From NCBI RefSeq assembly GCF_000214135.1, contig NZ_AFIE01000036.1, positions 1 to 36,808 of the forward strand: 36,808 bases of DNA, read 5' to 3'. The notes below the pieces were generated by a model. It saw only the letters and a list, made by a program, of their open reading frames with translations. It made no database searches and was not told the DNA's origin. The translations under genes and the position numbers were made by a program. Positions within the stretch are counted from its first letter, which is position 1, and every line of letters begins with the position of its first letter. Origin of the DNA: Acinetobacter sp. P8-3-8 (GTDB lineage Bacteria > Pseudomonadota > Gammaproteobacteria > Pseudomonadales > Moraxellaceae). This document shows positions 1 through 8,878 of this stretch, one piece after another.

Positions 1-174
1 CACGATTCGGTAAGGGCGGTGATTAATCGAGAGCAACGACAAGTTGGATTATTAGCAAGAGAATCTAAAGCAAAGGATCCAGATGTAGATAGCACCACCA
101 TTGAGGATTGCAGAAAGCGTTTTAAAGGCGATATTCGCAATATCTCGATAAATATTGAATGGCCGAAGTTATGA
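1..174 (+). CDS. 3' end of a phage tail gene, probably tape-measure protein (partial)
   Basis: An open frame enters from the left edge and stops at 172-174, leaving 57 C-terminal residues ending in NIEWPKL. The fragment is rich in charged residues and has no recognisable domain. In lambda-type tail operons the gene just before M is the tape-measure gene H, which sets tail length, so position suggests that identity. The stop overlaps the next start (ATGA at 171-174), which points to translational coupling. The assignment rests on gene order only; another small tail protein is possible. Confidence 0.45.
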   Translation, partial: HDSVRAVINREQRQVGLLARESKAKDPDVDSTTIEDCRKRFKGDIRNISINIEWPKL

Positions 175-512
175 GCAATCAAAAATTCACATGGTGCAAC
201 GACCTAGATGGCAACTCCCAAACCTCAAGCTTTAAAGTCCTTCAGTCTAGTTTTGGTGATGGATATACACAGCGAACGAGTGTAGGGATTAACAATCGGT
301 CATCCACATGGGCATTCAAAAAAACTGGCAAGAAGGCTTTGATACAAGAGATCAAAGCCTTTTTTGATGCACATAAGGGTGCTGATTCATTTTTATGGGA
401 TTCGCCGCTAGATGGTGAAGTTCGAGTGGTGGCAGGGGATTACACCCCAGTCAGTTTAGGCGGGGATGTCTGGTCCATCTCCACTACATTCACCCAAGAC
501 TTTAAACCTTAA
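171..512 (+). CDS. Phage minor tail protein, gpM family
   Basis: A 113-residue protein of the lambda gpM family, a tail-tip component of siphophages. The sequence has the family's typical opening (FTWCND), a central FGDGYTQR segment and an FLWDSPLDGE segment near residue 75. An in-frame ATG at 159 would add four residues. I prefer the ATG at 171 because it overlaps the upstream stop as ATGA and begins MSNQKF, where family members usually begin. The gene lies upstream of L, K, I and J in the canonical order and is followed by a terminator-like hairpin. Confidence 0.85.
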   Translation: MSNQKFTWCNDLDGNSQTSSFKVLQSSFGDGYTQRTSVGINNRSSTWAFKKTGKKALIQEIKAFFDAHKGADSFLWDSPLDGEVRVVAGDYTPVSLGGDVWSISTTFTQDFKP

Positions 513-528
513 ATACAATCTATTTCAC

Positions 529-552
529 GCCCCGCATTGTCGGGGCTTTTTT
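529..552 (+). terminator. Intrinsic terminator-like hairpin after gene M
   Basis: Stem GCCCCG (529-534) pairs with CGGGGC (541-546) around a six-base loop and is followed by six T. It lies inside a co-directional late operon, so the transcript must read through it, by antitermination or by leakiness. An upstream ATG at 537 falls inside the hairpin and is unlikely to be used. Confidence 0.75.
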
Positions 553-563
553 GTGAGAAAAAT

Positions 564-1727
564 ATGACAATTCAAACAGTAAGTTTAGGTACTGCACCAA
601 GTGGTGCTGGTGGTGATACCTTTCGTTCGACTGGTACAAAAGTAAATGAAAATTTCACCAATAACACGCATGCAGCAAGTCGTCAAGTGGGGACTGCAAG
701 TGGCAATGTGATGGAAGTTGGGGCATTTGGGATTGGTGGTAAAGGTGGTCAGATTAGCGGTCTTTCAACAATAGATGATTATTATTCAAAACTTCAAGGG
801 AAATGCCAAATATATAGAAACGAGTCAGTATCTCAGATGAGTCTACAGTATGCGCCATCCATGTATCTTGTTACGAATAATACGCATGCAACAATCTCAA
901 TTAGTCACTCAACAGGTGATGTACTTATTTCCTCATGGTATGAGGGGCTGGTAAATCCGATTGTTAGAAAATTAAAAACTGACTTAAACACGACTATAGA
1001 TTCCAACGGCTTCATTAAAAATGCGTCACCAATTATTAAACTCTTTTCAGAAAAAATAGAACCCAATGAAGAGGCGTTAGAACAAGAACCTTTATTTGAA
1101 AAAGTCGATATTGGTCATTACCTGATTAAAAATACGCTAGGTTTTGCTAAAGAGAGCTGGTGGATTGAGGTGCCAACTGACAGCAATGGCAACCGTATTT
1201 GTGCAGTTGAATATCAAACGCTAGAAAATGGTGACATTGAAATCAAAACATATAAGAAAAAACTTAATGAAGATGGTGATATTGTTGCGAATTTAGATAT
1301 GCCGATTGACATACCGAATAATTCGAAGGGTGAACCACGTTGGATTGATATTCGTTTACATTCAATACCCAAACCAACCATTCACAAAGTTCCAAGAACT
1401 GAAAAACAGCCGCGTATGATTCAACAGTTGAAGTATGCGATGCAACCAAGCTACATGACTCGATTGACTGATTTGATCGATGATCAGGGGCAAGTTGTTA
1501 TAGTTGAAGGCAAGCCATTTCAAAAGAAAGAAACTTACTTGGTCACAGATGCACAAGGTATTGCGACACTGACCAAACAACCGCTTGTTAATGAAAAGGG
1601 TGAACCCGTATTTGAATTGGTGCAAGCGTTAGATTCAGAAGGTAAACCAATCTTTGATGATGTGCCTGTGCTCGATGACAACGGTAATCAAATTTATGAT
1701 GAGGTCACATATGAGCCTCAACAGTGA
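564..1727 (+). CDS. Phage tail appendage/fibre-like protein inserted between M and L
   Basis: A 387-residue protein. The start at 564 is chosen because the other in-frame ATG (537) lies within the preceding hairpin. The N terminus (GTAPSGAGGDTFRSTG then KVNENF) matches a short motif that opens many phage tail-fibre proteins. The middle (residues about 60-150) looks unrelated to anything I recognise. Around residues 185-265 a GFAKESWWIEVPTDSNGN / ENGDIEIKTY / DIPNN..RWIDIRL block resembles a module seen in phage tail proteins. The C terminus has three 14-residue repeats (1584-1709). Lambda has no gene here, so it may be an accessory adhesion factor. It overlaps L by 17 bases. The function is inferred from motif and position. 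Confidence 0.6.
   Translation: MTIQTVSLGTAPSGAGGDTFRSTGTKVNENFTNNTHAASRQVGTASGNVMEVGAFGIGGKGGQISGLSTIDDYYSKLQGKCQIYRNESVSQMSLQYAPSMYLVTNNTHATISISHSTGDVLISSWYEGLVNPIVRKLKTDLNTTIDSNGFIKNASPIIKLFSEKIEPNEEALEQEPLFEKVDIGHYLIKNTLGFAKESWWIEVPTDSNGNRICAVEYQTLENGDIEIKTYKKKLNEDGDIVANLDMPIDIPNNSKGEPRWIDIRLHSIPKPTIHKVPRTEKQPRMIQQLKYAMQPSYMTRLTDLIDDQGQVVIVEGKPFQKKETYLVTDAQGIATLTKQPLVNEKGEPVFELVQALDSEGKPIFDDVPVLDDNGNQIYDEVTYEPQQ
1584..1709 (+). repeat. Three in-frame 42-bp repeats at the 3' end of the tail appendage gene
   Basis: Three consecutive 14-codon units encode LVNEKGEPVFELVQ, ALDSEGKPIFDDVP and VLDDNGNQIYDEVT. All follow the pattern hydrophobic-L/V-x-x-x-G-x-P/Q-hydrophobic-aromatic-D/E-x-V. The protein repeats are clear, while the DNA copies have diverged, so the expansion is old. 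Confidence 0.75.
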
Positions 1728-2520
1728 TTTTCAAAAGCTGTTTGTCGATGGGTTAATTACCTTGTTTGAATTGGATGCCAGCAACTTAGGTGCTGGCATT
1801 TTACGTTTTCATGGACATATTGCATTTCAAGATTGGGAAAGGATTTATTCATCCATTGGATCAGATGGGTTGATCGGAGCGGATGTTGGCTCTATTGGCA
1901 AGGTATTTGATGTAGGCACTGAAAAGATTTGGCAACGTAATATCATTTGGCAAGGTCAAACTTTTGAGCCGATGGCAATTCAAGCATCAGGCTTAGAGAT
2001 GCGTACAGATGGAAAAGCTTCTGCACCGACTTTAAGTATGGCCAACAACATCAACGGCATTCAGGGTGCAGTATCTACATATTGTCTACAGTTCGATGAT
2101 TTTGTTGGGGCTAAGTTAAAGGTTATTCGAACCACTGTTAAATATCTGGATGCTGAAAACTTTAGTGTGGGCAATCCAAGTGCATCCAATGAAGCCAAAG
2201 AGCAGCTGTGGTATATCGAGCAAAAGACCTCTGAAAATGACCAAGCGGTGACCTTTGAACTCTCGAATCCGATTGATTTTGAAGGTCAAAAAATCCCGAT
2301 TCGTCAAATCACATCGATGTGCCACTGGTGCATGATGGGAAACTACCGTGGTGAAGAATGTGGTTATACCGGTGCAAGCATGTTTAATGACAAAGATGAA
2401 CCAACGGATGATCCAAGCCTAGATAAATGCGGTGGTCATATCAGTTCTTGCAAATTGCGCTTTGGTGAAAATAAGCCTTTGCCACATGGTGGTTTTCCTG
2501 CATCGAATTTGTTGGGGTAA
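1711..2520 (+). CDS. Phage minor tail protein L (Fe-S cysteine motif)
   Basis: A 269-residue homologue of lambda gpL, a tail-tip protein. The start at 1711 has a good GAGG site at 1701-1704; the longer in-frame ATG at 1654 lies deep in the upstream gene. The C-terminal quarter carries cysteines at residues 204, 207, 217, 240 and 247 (CHWC, EECGY, DKCGGHISSC). Lambda gpL binds a [4Fe-4S] cluster through four cysteines in its C-terminal domain, and the 217-240-247 spacing fits that arrangement. It starts 17 bases inside the upstream gene and ends 7 bases before K, so translation is probably coupled. Confidence 0.9.
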   Translation: MSLNSDFQKLFVDGLITLFELDASNLGAGILRFHGHIAFQDWERIYSSIGSDGLIGADVGSIGKVFDVGTEKIWQRNIIWQGQTFEPMAIQASGLEMRTDGKASAPTLSMANNINGIQGAVSTYCLQFDDFVGAKLKVIRTTVKYLDAENFSVGNPSASNEAKEQLWYIEQKTSENDQAVTFELSNPIDFEGQKIPIRQITSMCHWCMMGNYRGEECGYTGASMFNDKDEPTDDPSLDKCGGHISSCKLRFGENKPLPHGGFPASNLLG

Positions 2521-2527
2521 TAAAACA

Positions 2528-3277
2528 ATGAAGCTAACCGCAAAATTAAAGAAAGCCATACATTTACATGCTGCAGAGGTGTATCCAACAGAATGTTGTG
2601 GTGTGATCGTCAATAACACATACGTCCGTTGTCGTAATACTTCACAGCTGAAGGATAGCTTTGAAATTCATCATGTAGATTTAGCCAATGCTGAGGATCA
2701 AGGCGAGATTCAAGCCTATGTGCATTCACACCCGGATGCAACCACACGTGCATCCGATCTGGACTTGCATCAGATAGAATTGCATGAAAAACCTTGGGTG
2801 ATTTGTGCTTATCCTGATTTGGATTTTGCAATTTATCAACCTTGTGGATTTAAATTCCCTTTGATTGGGCGGAATTATCATCATGGTTGGCAAGATTGCT
2901 ATTCGATTGTACGTGACTTTTATCAACGTGAACTCAATATTCAAATTCCTAATTTTGAGCGCTCAGATCGTTGGTGGGAATCGGCAGACAATGCTTCTTT
3001 ATATCTAGAAAATTTTGGCAAAGCGGGCTTTGTTGAAGTTAATGACTTGAAGTACGGTGATGTGATGCTGTGCCGTGTGGGGCGTACAGAGCATGTTAAT
3101 CATGCAGTGATTTGGCTAGGTGATCAGGGTGCTTTGAAATCTGAGCAAACAGAAGCGTGTATCGGTTCATCATTGATTTTACATCATCCATATGGACGAA
3201 AATCAGTCCGTGAAATCTTTGGCCAACAATGGCAAGAACGTGTAGCAAAGGTGATCCGTCATGTTAAAAACTATTAA
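2528..3277 (+). CDS. Phage tail assembly protein K: JAB/MPN metalloprotease plus NlpC/P60
   Basis: A 249-residue, two-domain tail-tip protein. The N-terminal JAB/MPN domain has the full JAMM set: E22, then H66-S-H68-P, S76 and D79. The C-terminal NlpC/P60 peptidase domain has its nucleophile C124 (WQDCYS) and H192 (HVNHAVIWLG). Family members are thought to process a tail protein and/or cut peptidoglycan cross-links during DNA entry. The start at 2528 lies 7 bases after the L stop; the longer frame from 2432 would run back through L. The last 17 bases overlap I. Both active sites look intact. Confidence 0.92.
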   Translation: MKLTAKLKKAIHLHAAEVYPTECCGVIVNNTYVRCRNTSQLKDSFEIHHVDLANAEDQGEIQAYVHSHPDATTRASDLDLHQIELHEKPWVICAYPDLDFAIYQPCGFKFPLIGRNYHHGWQDCYSIVRDFYQRELNIQIPNFERSDRWWESADNASLYLENFGKAGFVEVNDLKYGDVMLCRVGRTEHVNHAVIWLGDQGALKSEQTEACIGSSLILHHPYGRKSVREIFGQQWQERVAKVIRHVKNY

Positions 3278-3860
3278 ATTGTATGGGGTTTTAGCCAAAA
3301 AATTCGGTAAACAATTCAAATTGGATGTTGCCAATACTCGTGAAGCGGTACGAGCTTTATCGGTACAAATACCTGGCTTTGAAAAATTCATGTTGCATGC
3401 ACATGAACATGGTCTGACATTTGCGGTTTTCCAGGATAAACACAATATTTCTGAAAAAGAATTGGATATGGGAACCGAAGCCACTGTGATTAAAATTGTA
3501 CCCAAGGTAATTGGCGCGGGTGGTGATAATGGTGTTTTGAATACAATTCTTGGCGCTGTAATGGTCGTGGTTGGTGTCGAGGTTGGGTATGTTGCTGGTT
3601 GGACTGGTATTGGTGCCCAAGTAGGTGTGAGTTTGATCGGTGCAGGTATCGGGATGATGGTTGGCGGTGTAGCACAAATGCTTATGCCAAAAATTGATAA
3701 TAGCCAAGACCAAAACCAAGATGGCAATAAAGCCAACTTTGGCTTCGGTGGTGCGGTGACCACGGTTGCGCAAGGTAATCCAGTGCCTGTATTGCGTGGT
3801 CGTCGAGAGATTGGCGGCTTTATCGTATCGGCAGGTCAATATGCTGAAGACATCATGTAA
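3261..3860 (+). CDS. Phage tail assembly protein I
   Basis: A 199-residue lambda gpI homologue. It has a ubiquitin-like N-terminal region (KTIKLYGVLAKKFGK, residues 3-17), a glycine- and valine-rich hydrophobic middle (about residues 78-135) that could span or touch membrane, and a C-terminal tail (NPVPVLRGRREIGGFIVSAG) typical of the family. In lambda, gpI acts with gpK, gpL and gpJ to start tail-tip assembly. It overlaps K by 17 bases and is followed by a terminator-like hairpin before J. Long frames on the opposite strand here are shadows of this repetitive composition. Confidence 0.88.
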   Translation: MLKTIKLYGVLAKKFGKQFKLDVANTREAVRALSVQIPGFEKFMLHAHEHGLTFAVFQDKHNISEKELDMGTEATVIKIVPKVIGAGGDNGVLNTILGAVMVVVGVEVGYVAGWTGIGAQVGVSLIGAGIGMMVGGVAQMLMPKIDNSQDQNQDGNKANFGFGGAVTTVAQGNPVPVLRGRREIGGFIVSAGQYAEDIM

Positions 3861-3879
3861 AACATTTTAGAAATATTCA

Positions 3880-3900
3880 GGCGCTTAAAGCGCCTTTTTT
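3880..3900 (+). terminator. Intrinsic terminator-like hairpin between I and J
   Basis: Stem GGCGCT (3880-3885) pairs with AGCGCC (3889-3894) over a three-base loop and is followed by six T (3895-3900). J starts 18 bases later with its own AAGGA site. This is the second such hairpin within the same late operon. Confidence 0.75.
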
Positions 3901-3917
3901 ATTGCGTAAGGAAAATT

Positions 3918-6900
3918 ATGGAAGCAATGATCAAAGGTGCGAAAGCAGGGCAAGGTAAACAGCGTCAAGCAAAAGTTGCAGCAGATTCAGCACAGTCCAA
4001 AACCTATATTAAAATTTTGTATGGGTTGTCGAAAGGTAAAATTAAAGGTTTGGCCAGAGGTAATCAATCGATTTTTTTGGACGATACACCGCTTGAAGGT
4101 TTAAACGGAGAACAAAACTTTCAGGATATTACTGTTGATTTACGTCTAGGTACCAATGACCAAGACTATATTGAAGGTTTTCCCGATATTTCTTCCGAAA
4201 TTGCAATCGGTACAGAATTAAAATCGGATACACCTTGGGTCAAAGCTTTTACTAATCTTGATTTGGATGCTGTACGAGTACGTTTAAAGTGGGGACCATT
4301 ACGTGAACAAAATGCCAAAAATGGTGATGTAAATGGGATTACCATTCTCTATGCCATCGATGTGCAAACCGATGGTGGTACCTGGACTGAAGCGCTAAAT
4401 ACCCAGATTTCAGATAAAACATCGGCAAACTATGAACGTACTCATCGTATTGATTTACCTCAAGCTGATATTGGTTGGCAAATTCGTGTACGTCGTATAA
4501 CAGCAAACTCAACGTCTGAGTATGTTAGCGATAAAATGTATGTTGAAGCCGTAGCAGAAGTCATTGACGCAAAATTACGTTATCCAAATACAGCTTTATT
4601 GGGACTGCAATACGATGCGGAAACATTCTCCAATGTTGCTAAAGTTTCAGTTGAATGTGATGGTGTCGAAATCTTGGTGCCAAGTAACTACAATGCTGAA
4701 ACTCGTATTTATACAGGGATATGGGATGGTACCTTTCAACGTGCTTATACCAATAATCCTGCATGGCACTTTTATGACGAGTGTTTATCTGTTCCGCGTA
4801 TTGATGCCAGTATGGTGGATAAATGGTCAATTTATCGGCTAGGTCAGTATTGTGATGAATTGGTACCCGATGGTAAGGGTGGCCAAGAACCACGCTTTAC
4901 ACTGAATATTTATGAACAATCCCAAGAAGATGCATGGACAGTCTTGTCAAAAATGGCAGGCGTATTTCGTGCATTTATTTATTGGAATGGTTCACAAATC
5001 GTTTGTGATGCAGATGTACCGCAGGACACCTATTTCACTTATACCCGCGCGAATGTCATTGATGGGAACTTTGAATATTCAGGCACACGTGCGCGAGATC
5101 GCCATTCAGTTGCCAATGTAAAATGGGATAACCCGCAAAACCGTTATAAAACTGAAACACTGCCTATACGTGATGAAAAAGCCATTTCTAAGCTTGGGGT
5201 GCAAATTGCTGATATTTCAGCTTGGGGAAGTACTTCAGAAGGTCAGGCACAACGTGCAGGTTTATGGGCCTTAAAATCAGAACAGTTTGAAACCCGAACA
5301 GTGACGTTTAAAGTCGGACTAGATGGATTTATTCCTTTACCTGGGAAAGTCATCGAAATTGCGGATGAGTTATTTGCAGGTCGTGCCAATGGTGGGCGTA
5401 TCGCTGCAGTCAGCGCAGATTTAAAACAAATCACTTTGGATCGTGATGATGTGGTGTGTCGTGCAGGTGATCGTTTAGTTGTAAATGGGGAATCAGGCAA
5501 AGCACAAGCACGAATTGTGCAATCGATTGCTGGTCGTATCATCACAGTCGTTGCGGCTTTTGATGCAGTCGCAGCACAAAACGTTTGGGTGGTGGATGCA
5601 CAAGACTTAGCAACCATGAAGTTCCGTGTCATTTCCATTACCCAGGATGACGATCATCAATTTACCATCACTGGCTTGCAATACAATCCATTGAAATATG
5701 ATGCGATTGATCATGGAGCTTATATTGATGACCGTCCAATTTCGATTGTTAATCCGAATATTCAAGCACCTGTCTCAAATGTTGTGATTTCTAGTGAAGA
5801 CATGGTGCAGCAAGGTTTAACAGTCGCAACTATGCTGATTACCTGGAATCAAGCACAAGGGGCGACAAAGTATCTGGTTGAGTGGCGTAAAGATGATGGA
5901 TCATGGTTAAAGTTGCCAATCACTGGCAATAACTCTGTTGAAGTTCAGGGGATTTATTCAGGTCAATATGAAGCTAAAGTCACTGCAATTTCTGCATTTA
6001 ATGTGGCTTCATTGCCGACGTATTCGGTCTTGACTGAACTCAGTGGCAAACAAGGCAAACCACCACAGTTAGCATCTATTTCAGCCGAGGGCATTTTATT
6101 CGGGATGAAATTAACCTGGTTGTTTCCTGCGGTGGGTGCGTTAGATACGGCTTATACTGAAATTGAAGTCAGTCCAGATGGCGTATCAAATATTGGCCAA
6201 TTGGGTTTATTTGCTTATCCAACAACAGTGCATACCATCCAAGGTATGCAACCGAATCTGACACAGTTTTACCGAGGACGTTTGATTGATCGCATTGGCA
6301 ACATTGGTGATTGGTCAAATTGGGTCAGCGGTACAACATCAGCCGATGCGTCAGCAGTACTTGATATTTTAAATGGCAAAATTACTGAAAGTCAGTTACA
6401 TCAAGACTTACAGACCAAGATTGACCATATAGAAACCATAGATGCTGAAATAGGTCCGATCAAACAGGATGTTCAGAATACCAAGGCACAGATTGCACAA
6501 GAAATTGTTGATCGTCAGTATGCGATTCAGCAGGCAGAAGATGGATTATCACAGCAAATTATTGAAGGTGATAATAATGTGCTTGCTGTTGTTGAGACGG
6601 TTAAACAGTCGAGTGAGCAAGGTATTGCAGCCGTTCAAACCAACATTGATGTGGTTGCAAATAATCTGTCTACCACCGCAACAAAATTGGATGGAGTTTA
6701 CGCCCAAGTCAATCCAAAGCTGATCGGCTCTACATCAGATTTAATCGGCTCTGAAGAAGGCTTTGCAGGTACATGGTCACTACAATCAGCCATGATTGAA
6801 GGGGATTTGGTACTAAGCAAACGTATCGATACCACTGTTGCTCAAGTCAATGATGTTCAAGCCTTTGCACAGCAAGAGGTGATTGCTCGTATTGAAGGTG

Positions 6901-8342
6901 ATAAAGCTACAGTCCAAAAGATTGATACTTATATCGCCCAAAATGATTCAGCATTAGCGACGGTGCGTAATTCTGCACAAGTTGCGGTTGATCAATCAAA
7001 TGCCAATGCAGTGTTGATTGATGCTTTAGATTTAGAACTTGATGGTAAAGCAAGTACTGGTGCTTTAAATCAGGTCAAGTCGGATTTAACGACAGCTGAT
7101 AATAAGATCGCTGCACAAACAATCCGAGTTGATGGGATTTATGCGCAAGTTAATCCTAAGCTAATTGGTTCTGAATCAGATTTGATTGGTTCTGAATCAG
7201 GTTATGCGGGTGTATGGTCTGAACAGTCGGCACGGATTGAAGGTGATTTATCGCAATCGATTCGCACTGATCAAGTTATTGCTCAAATGAATCAGAATGA
7301 TGCTTTATATCAACAGCAGATTAAAGCAAATGCTGATGCAGTTTCAGCCAACGTCACAGCTACGACGACTTTGCAAACCAAGGTTGGGCAAAATACTGCG
7401 AGTATTCAAGATGTATCTGAATCCGTTGGTGGATTGTATGCTCAGAAATTCACAAAGATTGATGTGAATGGCAAAGTTGTGGGGTGGGGAGGTGCAAATG
7501 ATGGTGTTGAAGGTAAATACATTTTCAATGTTGATACTCTTGCAGTCGGTAGTGGTGGAAGTGATGGTTATTATCCATTTATTTTTCGTACAACTCCATT
7601 TACAGACCCATTGACGGGCACAGTCTTTCCTGTATCAGCATATTTGAAATCAGCGATGATGGATTACCAAGCAGTCAAGACTTCACATATTGAAGACTTG
7701 GCTGTTAAAACTGCCAAAATTGACAACTTGGCTGTAACATCAGGGAAAATTGATAATTTAGCGGTGACTACACTAAAAATTCAAGATGAAGCGGTGAGTG
7801 TGCCAGTTGGTGCAAAGTTCGCAGATTTGAGTATGAATACTGCAACGATTCGAACAAATATGACCACTCCACTTCCAACAGATTCGGAAGCACAATTTCA
7901 AGCTTGGGAGAGTGCAATAGGCGAGTTAGGTTCAATCACAATGACGCGTAATGGGGGGAAAGCTTCAATTAGCGCAACACTTACGGTGATTAATTTAACA
8001 ACAACCAATATTGCTTTAGCGGTTACAAATAGCGGTGGGACTGTGTCAGAAGCTGAGCGACGTTATGTAAGGATGGCTTTAAGCGTCTATAGAAATGGTA
8101 CCTTGGTTGGCCGTTCATACCTTGCACCGACATCAGTCCTTGGTAACTCAGGGGTGGATGTATCGGGAACATTGTCAGTTGTATCCTTAGTTGAAAATAG
8201 TTTTGTTGGTACAGCGGTATACACAATGAAGGTTGGTCTTGCATATATGGGAAGTTTGACAAATGTCCAGATCGGAGTTGGTGGCGATACACAAATTAAA
8301 TTTGTAGGTCGAAGTATTTCAGTAATTGAGTTGAAAAAATGA
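3918..8342 (+). CDS. Phage host-specificity protein J (central tail fibre/tip)
   Basis: A 1474-residue lambda gpJ-type protein, the tail-tip protein that contacts the host receptor. Residues 1 to about 610 form the conserved J core (KIKGLARGNQSIFLDDTPL near residue 40). Residues about 615-805 look like two fibronectin type III-like domains. Residues about 815-1170 are polar and probably coiled-coil, with a 54-residue module duplicated at 925-978 and 1072-1125. From about 1170 comes a DUF1983-like segment (GGLYAQKFTKIDVNGKVVGW). Residues about 1254-1293 contain short tandem units of the type KIDNLAV, and the last 180 residues are serine/threonine/valine-rich, a plausible receptor-binding end. 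The start has an AAGGA site at 3907-3911. The stop overlaps the next start as ATGA. Confidence 0.92.
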   Translation: MEAMIKGAKAGQGKQRQAKVAADSAQSKTYIKILYGLSKGKIKGLARGNQSIFLDDTPLEGLNGEQNFQDITVDLRLGTNDQDYIEGFPDISSEIAIGTELKSDTPWVKAFTNLDLDAVRVRLKWGPLREQNAKNGDVNGITILYAIDVQTDGGTWTEALNTQISDKTSANYERTHRIDLPQADIGWQIRVRRITANSTSEYVSDKMYVEAVAEVIDAKLRYPNTALLGLQYDAETFSNVAKVSVECDGVEILVPSNYNAETRIYTGIWDGTFQRAYTNNPAWHFYDECLSVPRIDASMVDKWSIYRLGQYCDELVPDGKGGQEPRFTLNIYEQSQEDAWTVLSKMAGVFRAFIYWNGSQIVCDADVPQDTYFTYTRANVIDGNFEYSGTRARDRHSVANVKWDNPQNRYKTETLPIRDEKAISKLGVQIADISAWGSTSEGQAQRAGLWALKSEQFETRTVTFKVGLDGFIPLPGKVIEIADELFAGRANGGRIAAVSADLKQITLDRDDVVCRAGDRLVVNGESGKAQARIVQSIAGRIITVVAAFDAVAAQNVWVVDAQDLATMKFRVISITQDDDHQFTITGLQYNPLKYDAIDHGAYIDDRPISIVNPNIQAPVSNVVISSEDMVQQGLTVATMLITWNQAQGATKYLVEWRKDDGSWLKLPITGNNSVEVQGIYSGQYEAKVTAISAFNVASLPTYSVLTELSGKQGKPPQLASISAEGILFGMKLTWLFPAVGALDTAYTEIEVSPDGVSNIGQLGLFAYPTTVHTIQGMQPNLTQFYRGRLIDRIGNIGDWSNWVSGTTSADASAVLDILNGKITESQLHQDLQTKIDHIETIDAEIGPIKQDVQNTKAQIAQEIVDRQYAIQQAEDGLSQQIIEGDNNVLAVVETVKQSSEQGIAAVQTNIDVVANNLSTTATKLDGVYAQVNPKLIGSTSDLIGSEEGFAGTWSLQSAMIEGDLVLSKRIDTTVAQVNDVQAFAQQEVIARIEGDKATVQKIDTYIAQNDSALATVRNSAQVAVDQSNANAVLIDALDLELDGKASTGALNQVKSDLTTADNKIAAQTIRVDGIYAQVNPKLIGSESDLIGSESGYAGVWSEQSARIEGDLSQSIRTDQVIAQMNQNDALYQQQIKANADAVSANVTATTTLQTKVGQNTASIQDVSESVGGLYAQKFTKIDVNGKVVGWGGANDGVEGKYIFNVDTLAVGSGGSDGYYPFIFRTTPFTDPLTGTVFPVSAYLKSAMMDYQAVKTSHIEDLAVKTAKIDNLAVTSGKIDNLAVTTLKIQDEAVSVPVGAKFADLSMNTATIRTNMTTPLPTDSEAQFQAWESAIGELGSITMTRNGGKASISATLTVINLTTTNIALAVTNSGGTVSEAERRYVRMALSVYRNGTLVGRSYLAPTSVLGNSGVDVSGTLSVVSLVENSFVGTAVYTMKVGLAYMGSLTNVQIGVGGDTQIKFVGRSISVIELKK
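6690..6851 (+). repeat. 54-residue module in J, copy 1
   Basis: Encodes J residues 925-978, beginning DGVYAQVNPKLIGS and ending TVAQVN. It aligns without gaps to the copy 441 bases downstream. Codons have diverged at many third positions, so this is an old internal duplication and not a recent slippage product. Confidence 0.85.
7131..7292 (+). repeat. 54-residue module in J, copy 2
   Basis: Encodes J residues 1072-1125, beginning DGIYAQVNPKLIGS and ending VIAQMN. It is the partner of the copy at 6690-6851. Within the unit an LIGSxSDLIGSE sub-repeat also occurs in both copies. Confidence 0.85.
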
Positions 8343-8878
8343 CAGCAATTATTTCAAAACATGGTGAATTGCTGAAGATTATTTCAGCAAATGCAGAAAC
8401 GATACAATTGAATAAAGAAGCAGGTTTTTTGGCTGTTTCTGATCCACCACACTTAAACATGTATTATCGTGGATGGTGGGTGGATTTACCCATAGCACCT
8501 TCTGTACATCACATTTTCAATTATCAACTTAAACAATGGGTTGATCCTCGTACATTGGAACAAGTTCAAAATGCAAAGTGGGATCAAATCAAAGCAGCGC
8601 GTGATGCATTTGAATCTGGGGGCTTTGAGTTTGAATCACATTCCTATGATTCAGATCAAGTCTCGCAACAACGGATTCTTTTAGCAATGAATTCAGATGT
8701 CAGCCAAGTTTGGACAACAGCCAGCAATGAATTTATTGAACTGAGTCCTTCTCAATTGAGAGGACTCTACCAGTCATTGCAGACGCATATTGCTTTGTCA
8801 CATGAACGTGGTCGCATTGCTCGACAATTGATTTATGAGGCTGAAACGATTGGAGATGTTGAAGCTATTCAGTTCTAG
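8339..8878 (+). CDS. DUF4376-containing tail-associated protein
   Basis: A 179-residue protein that starts on the ATGA overlapping the J stop. The N-terminal half contains a short W-rich segment (YYRGWWVDLP). The C-terminal half (KWDQIKAARDAFESGGFEF onward, from about residue 80) matches the DUF4376 type found at the ends of tail-fibre or fibre-assembly proteins. Its likely role is as an accessory fibre or chaperone for J, inferred from position. A hairpin terminator overlaps its stop codon. No catalytic motif is visible. Confidence 0.65.
   Translation: MTAIISKHGELLKIISANAETIQLNKEAGFLAVSDPPHLNMYYRGWWVDLPIAPSVHHIFNYQLKQWVDPRTLEQVQNAKWDQIKAARDAFESGGFEFESHSYDSDQVSQQRILLAMNSDVSQVWTTASNEFIELSPSQLRGLYQSLQTHIALSHERGRIARQLIYEAETIGDVEAIQF

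Noticed and set aside
1584-1709. CRISPR-like array
   Set aside because: The 42-base units are contiguous, in frame and diverged, with no spacers; they are protein repeats. No CRISPR array was seen anywhere in the window.
3203-3839. Two long minus-strand frames (186 and 160 codons) opposite gene I
   Set aside because: They lie antisense to a clear gpI homologue and owe their length to its Gly/Val-rich composition; the proteins are low-complexity (Pro/Thr-rich) without domains.
5243-5638. 131-codon minus-strand frame within J
   Set aside because: Antisense to the conserved J core, Ser/Thr/Ala-rich and without a ribosome site or family resemblance.
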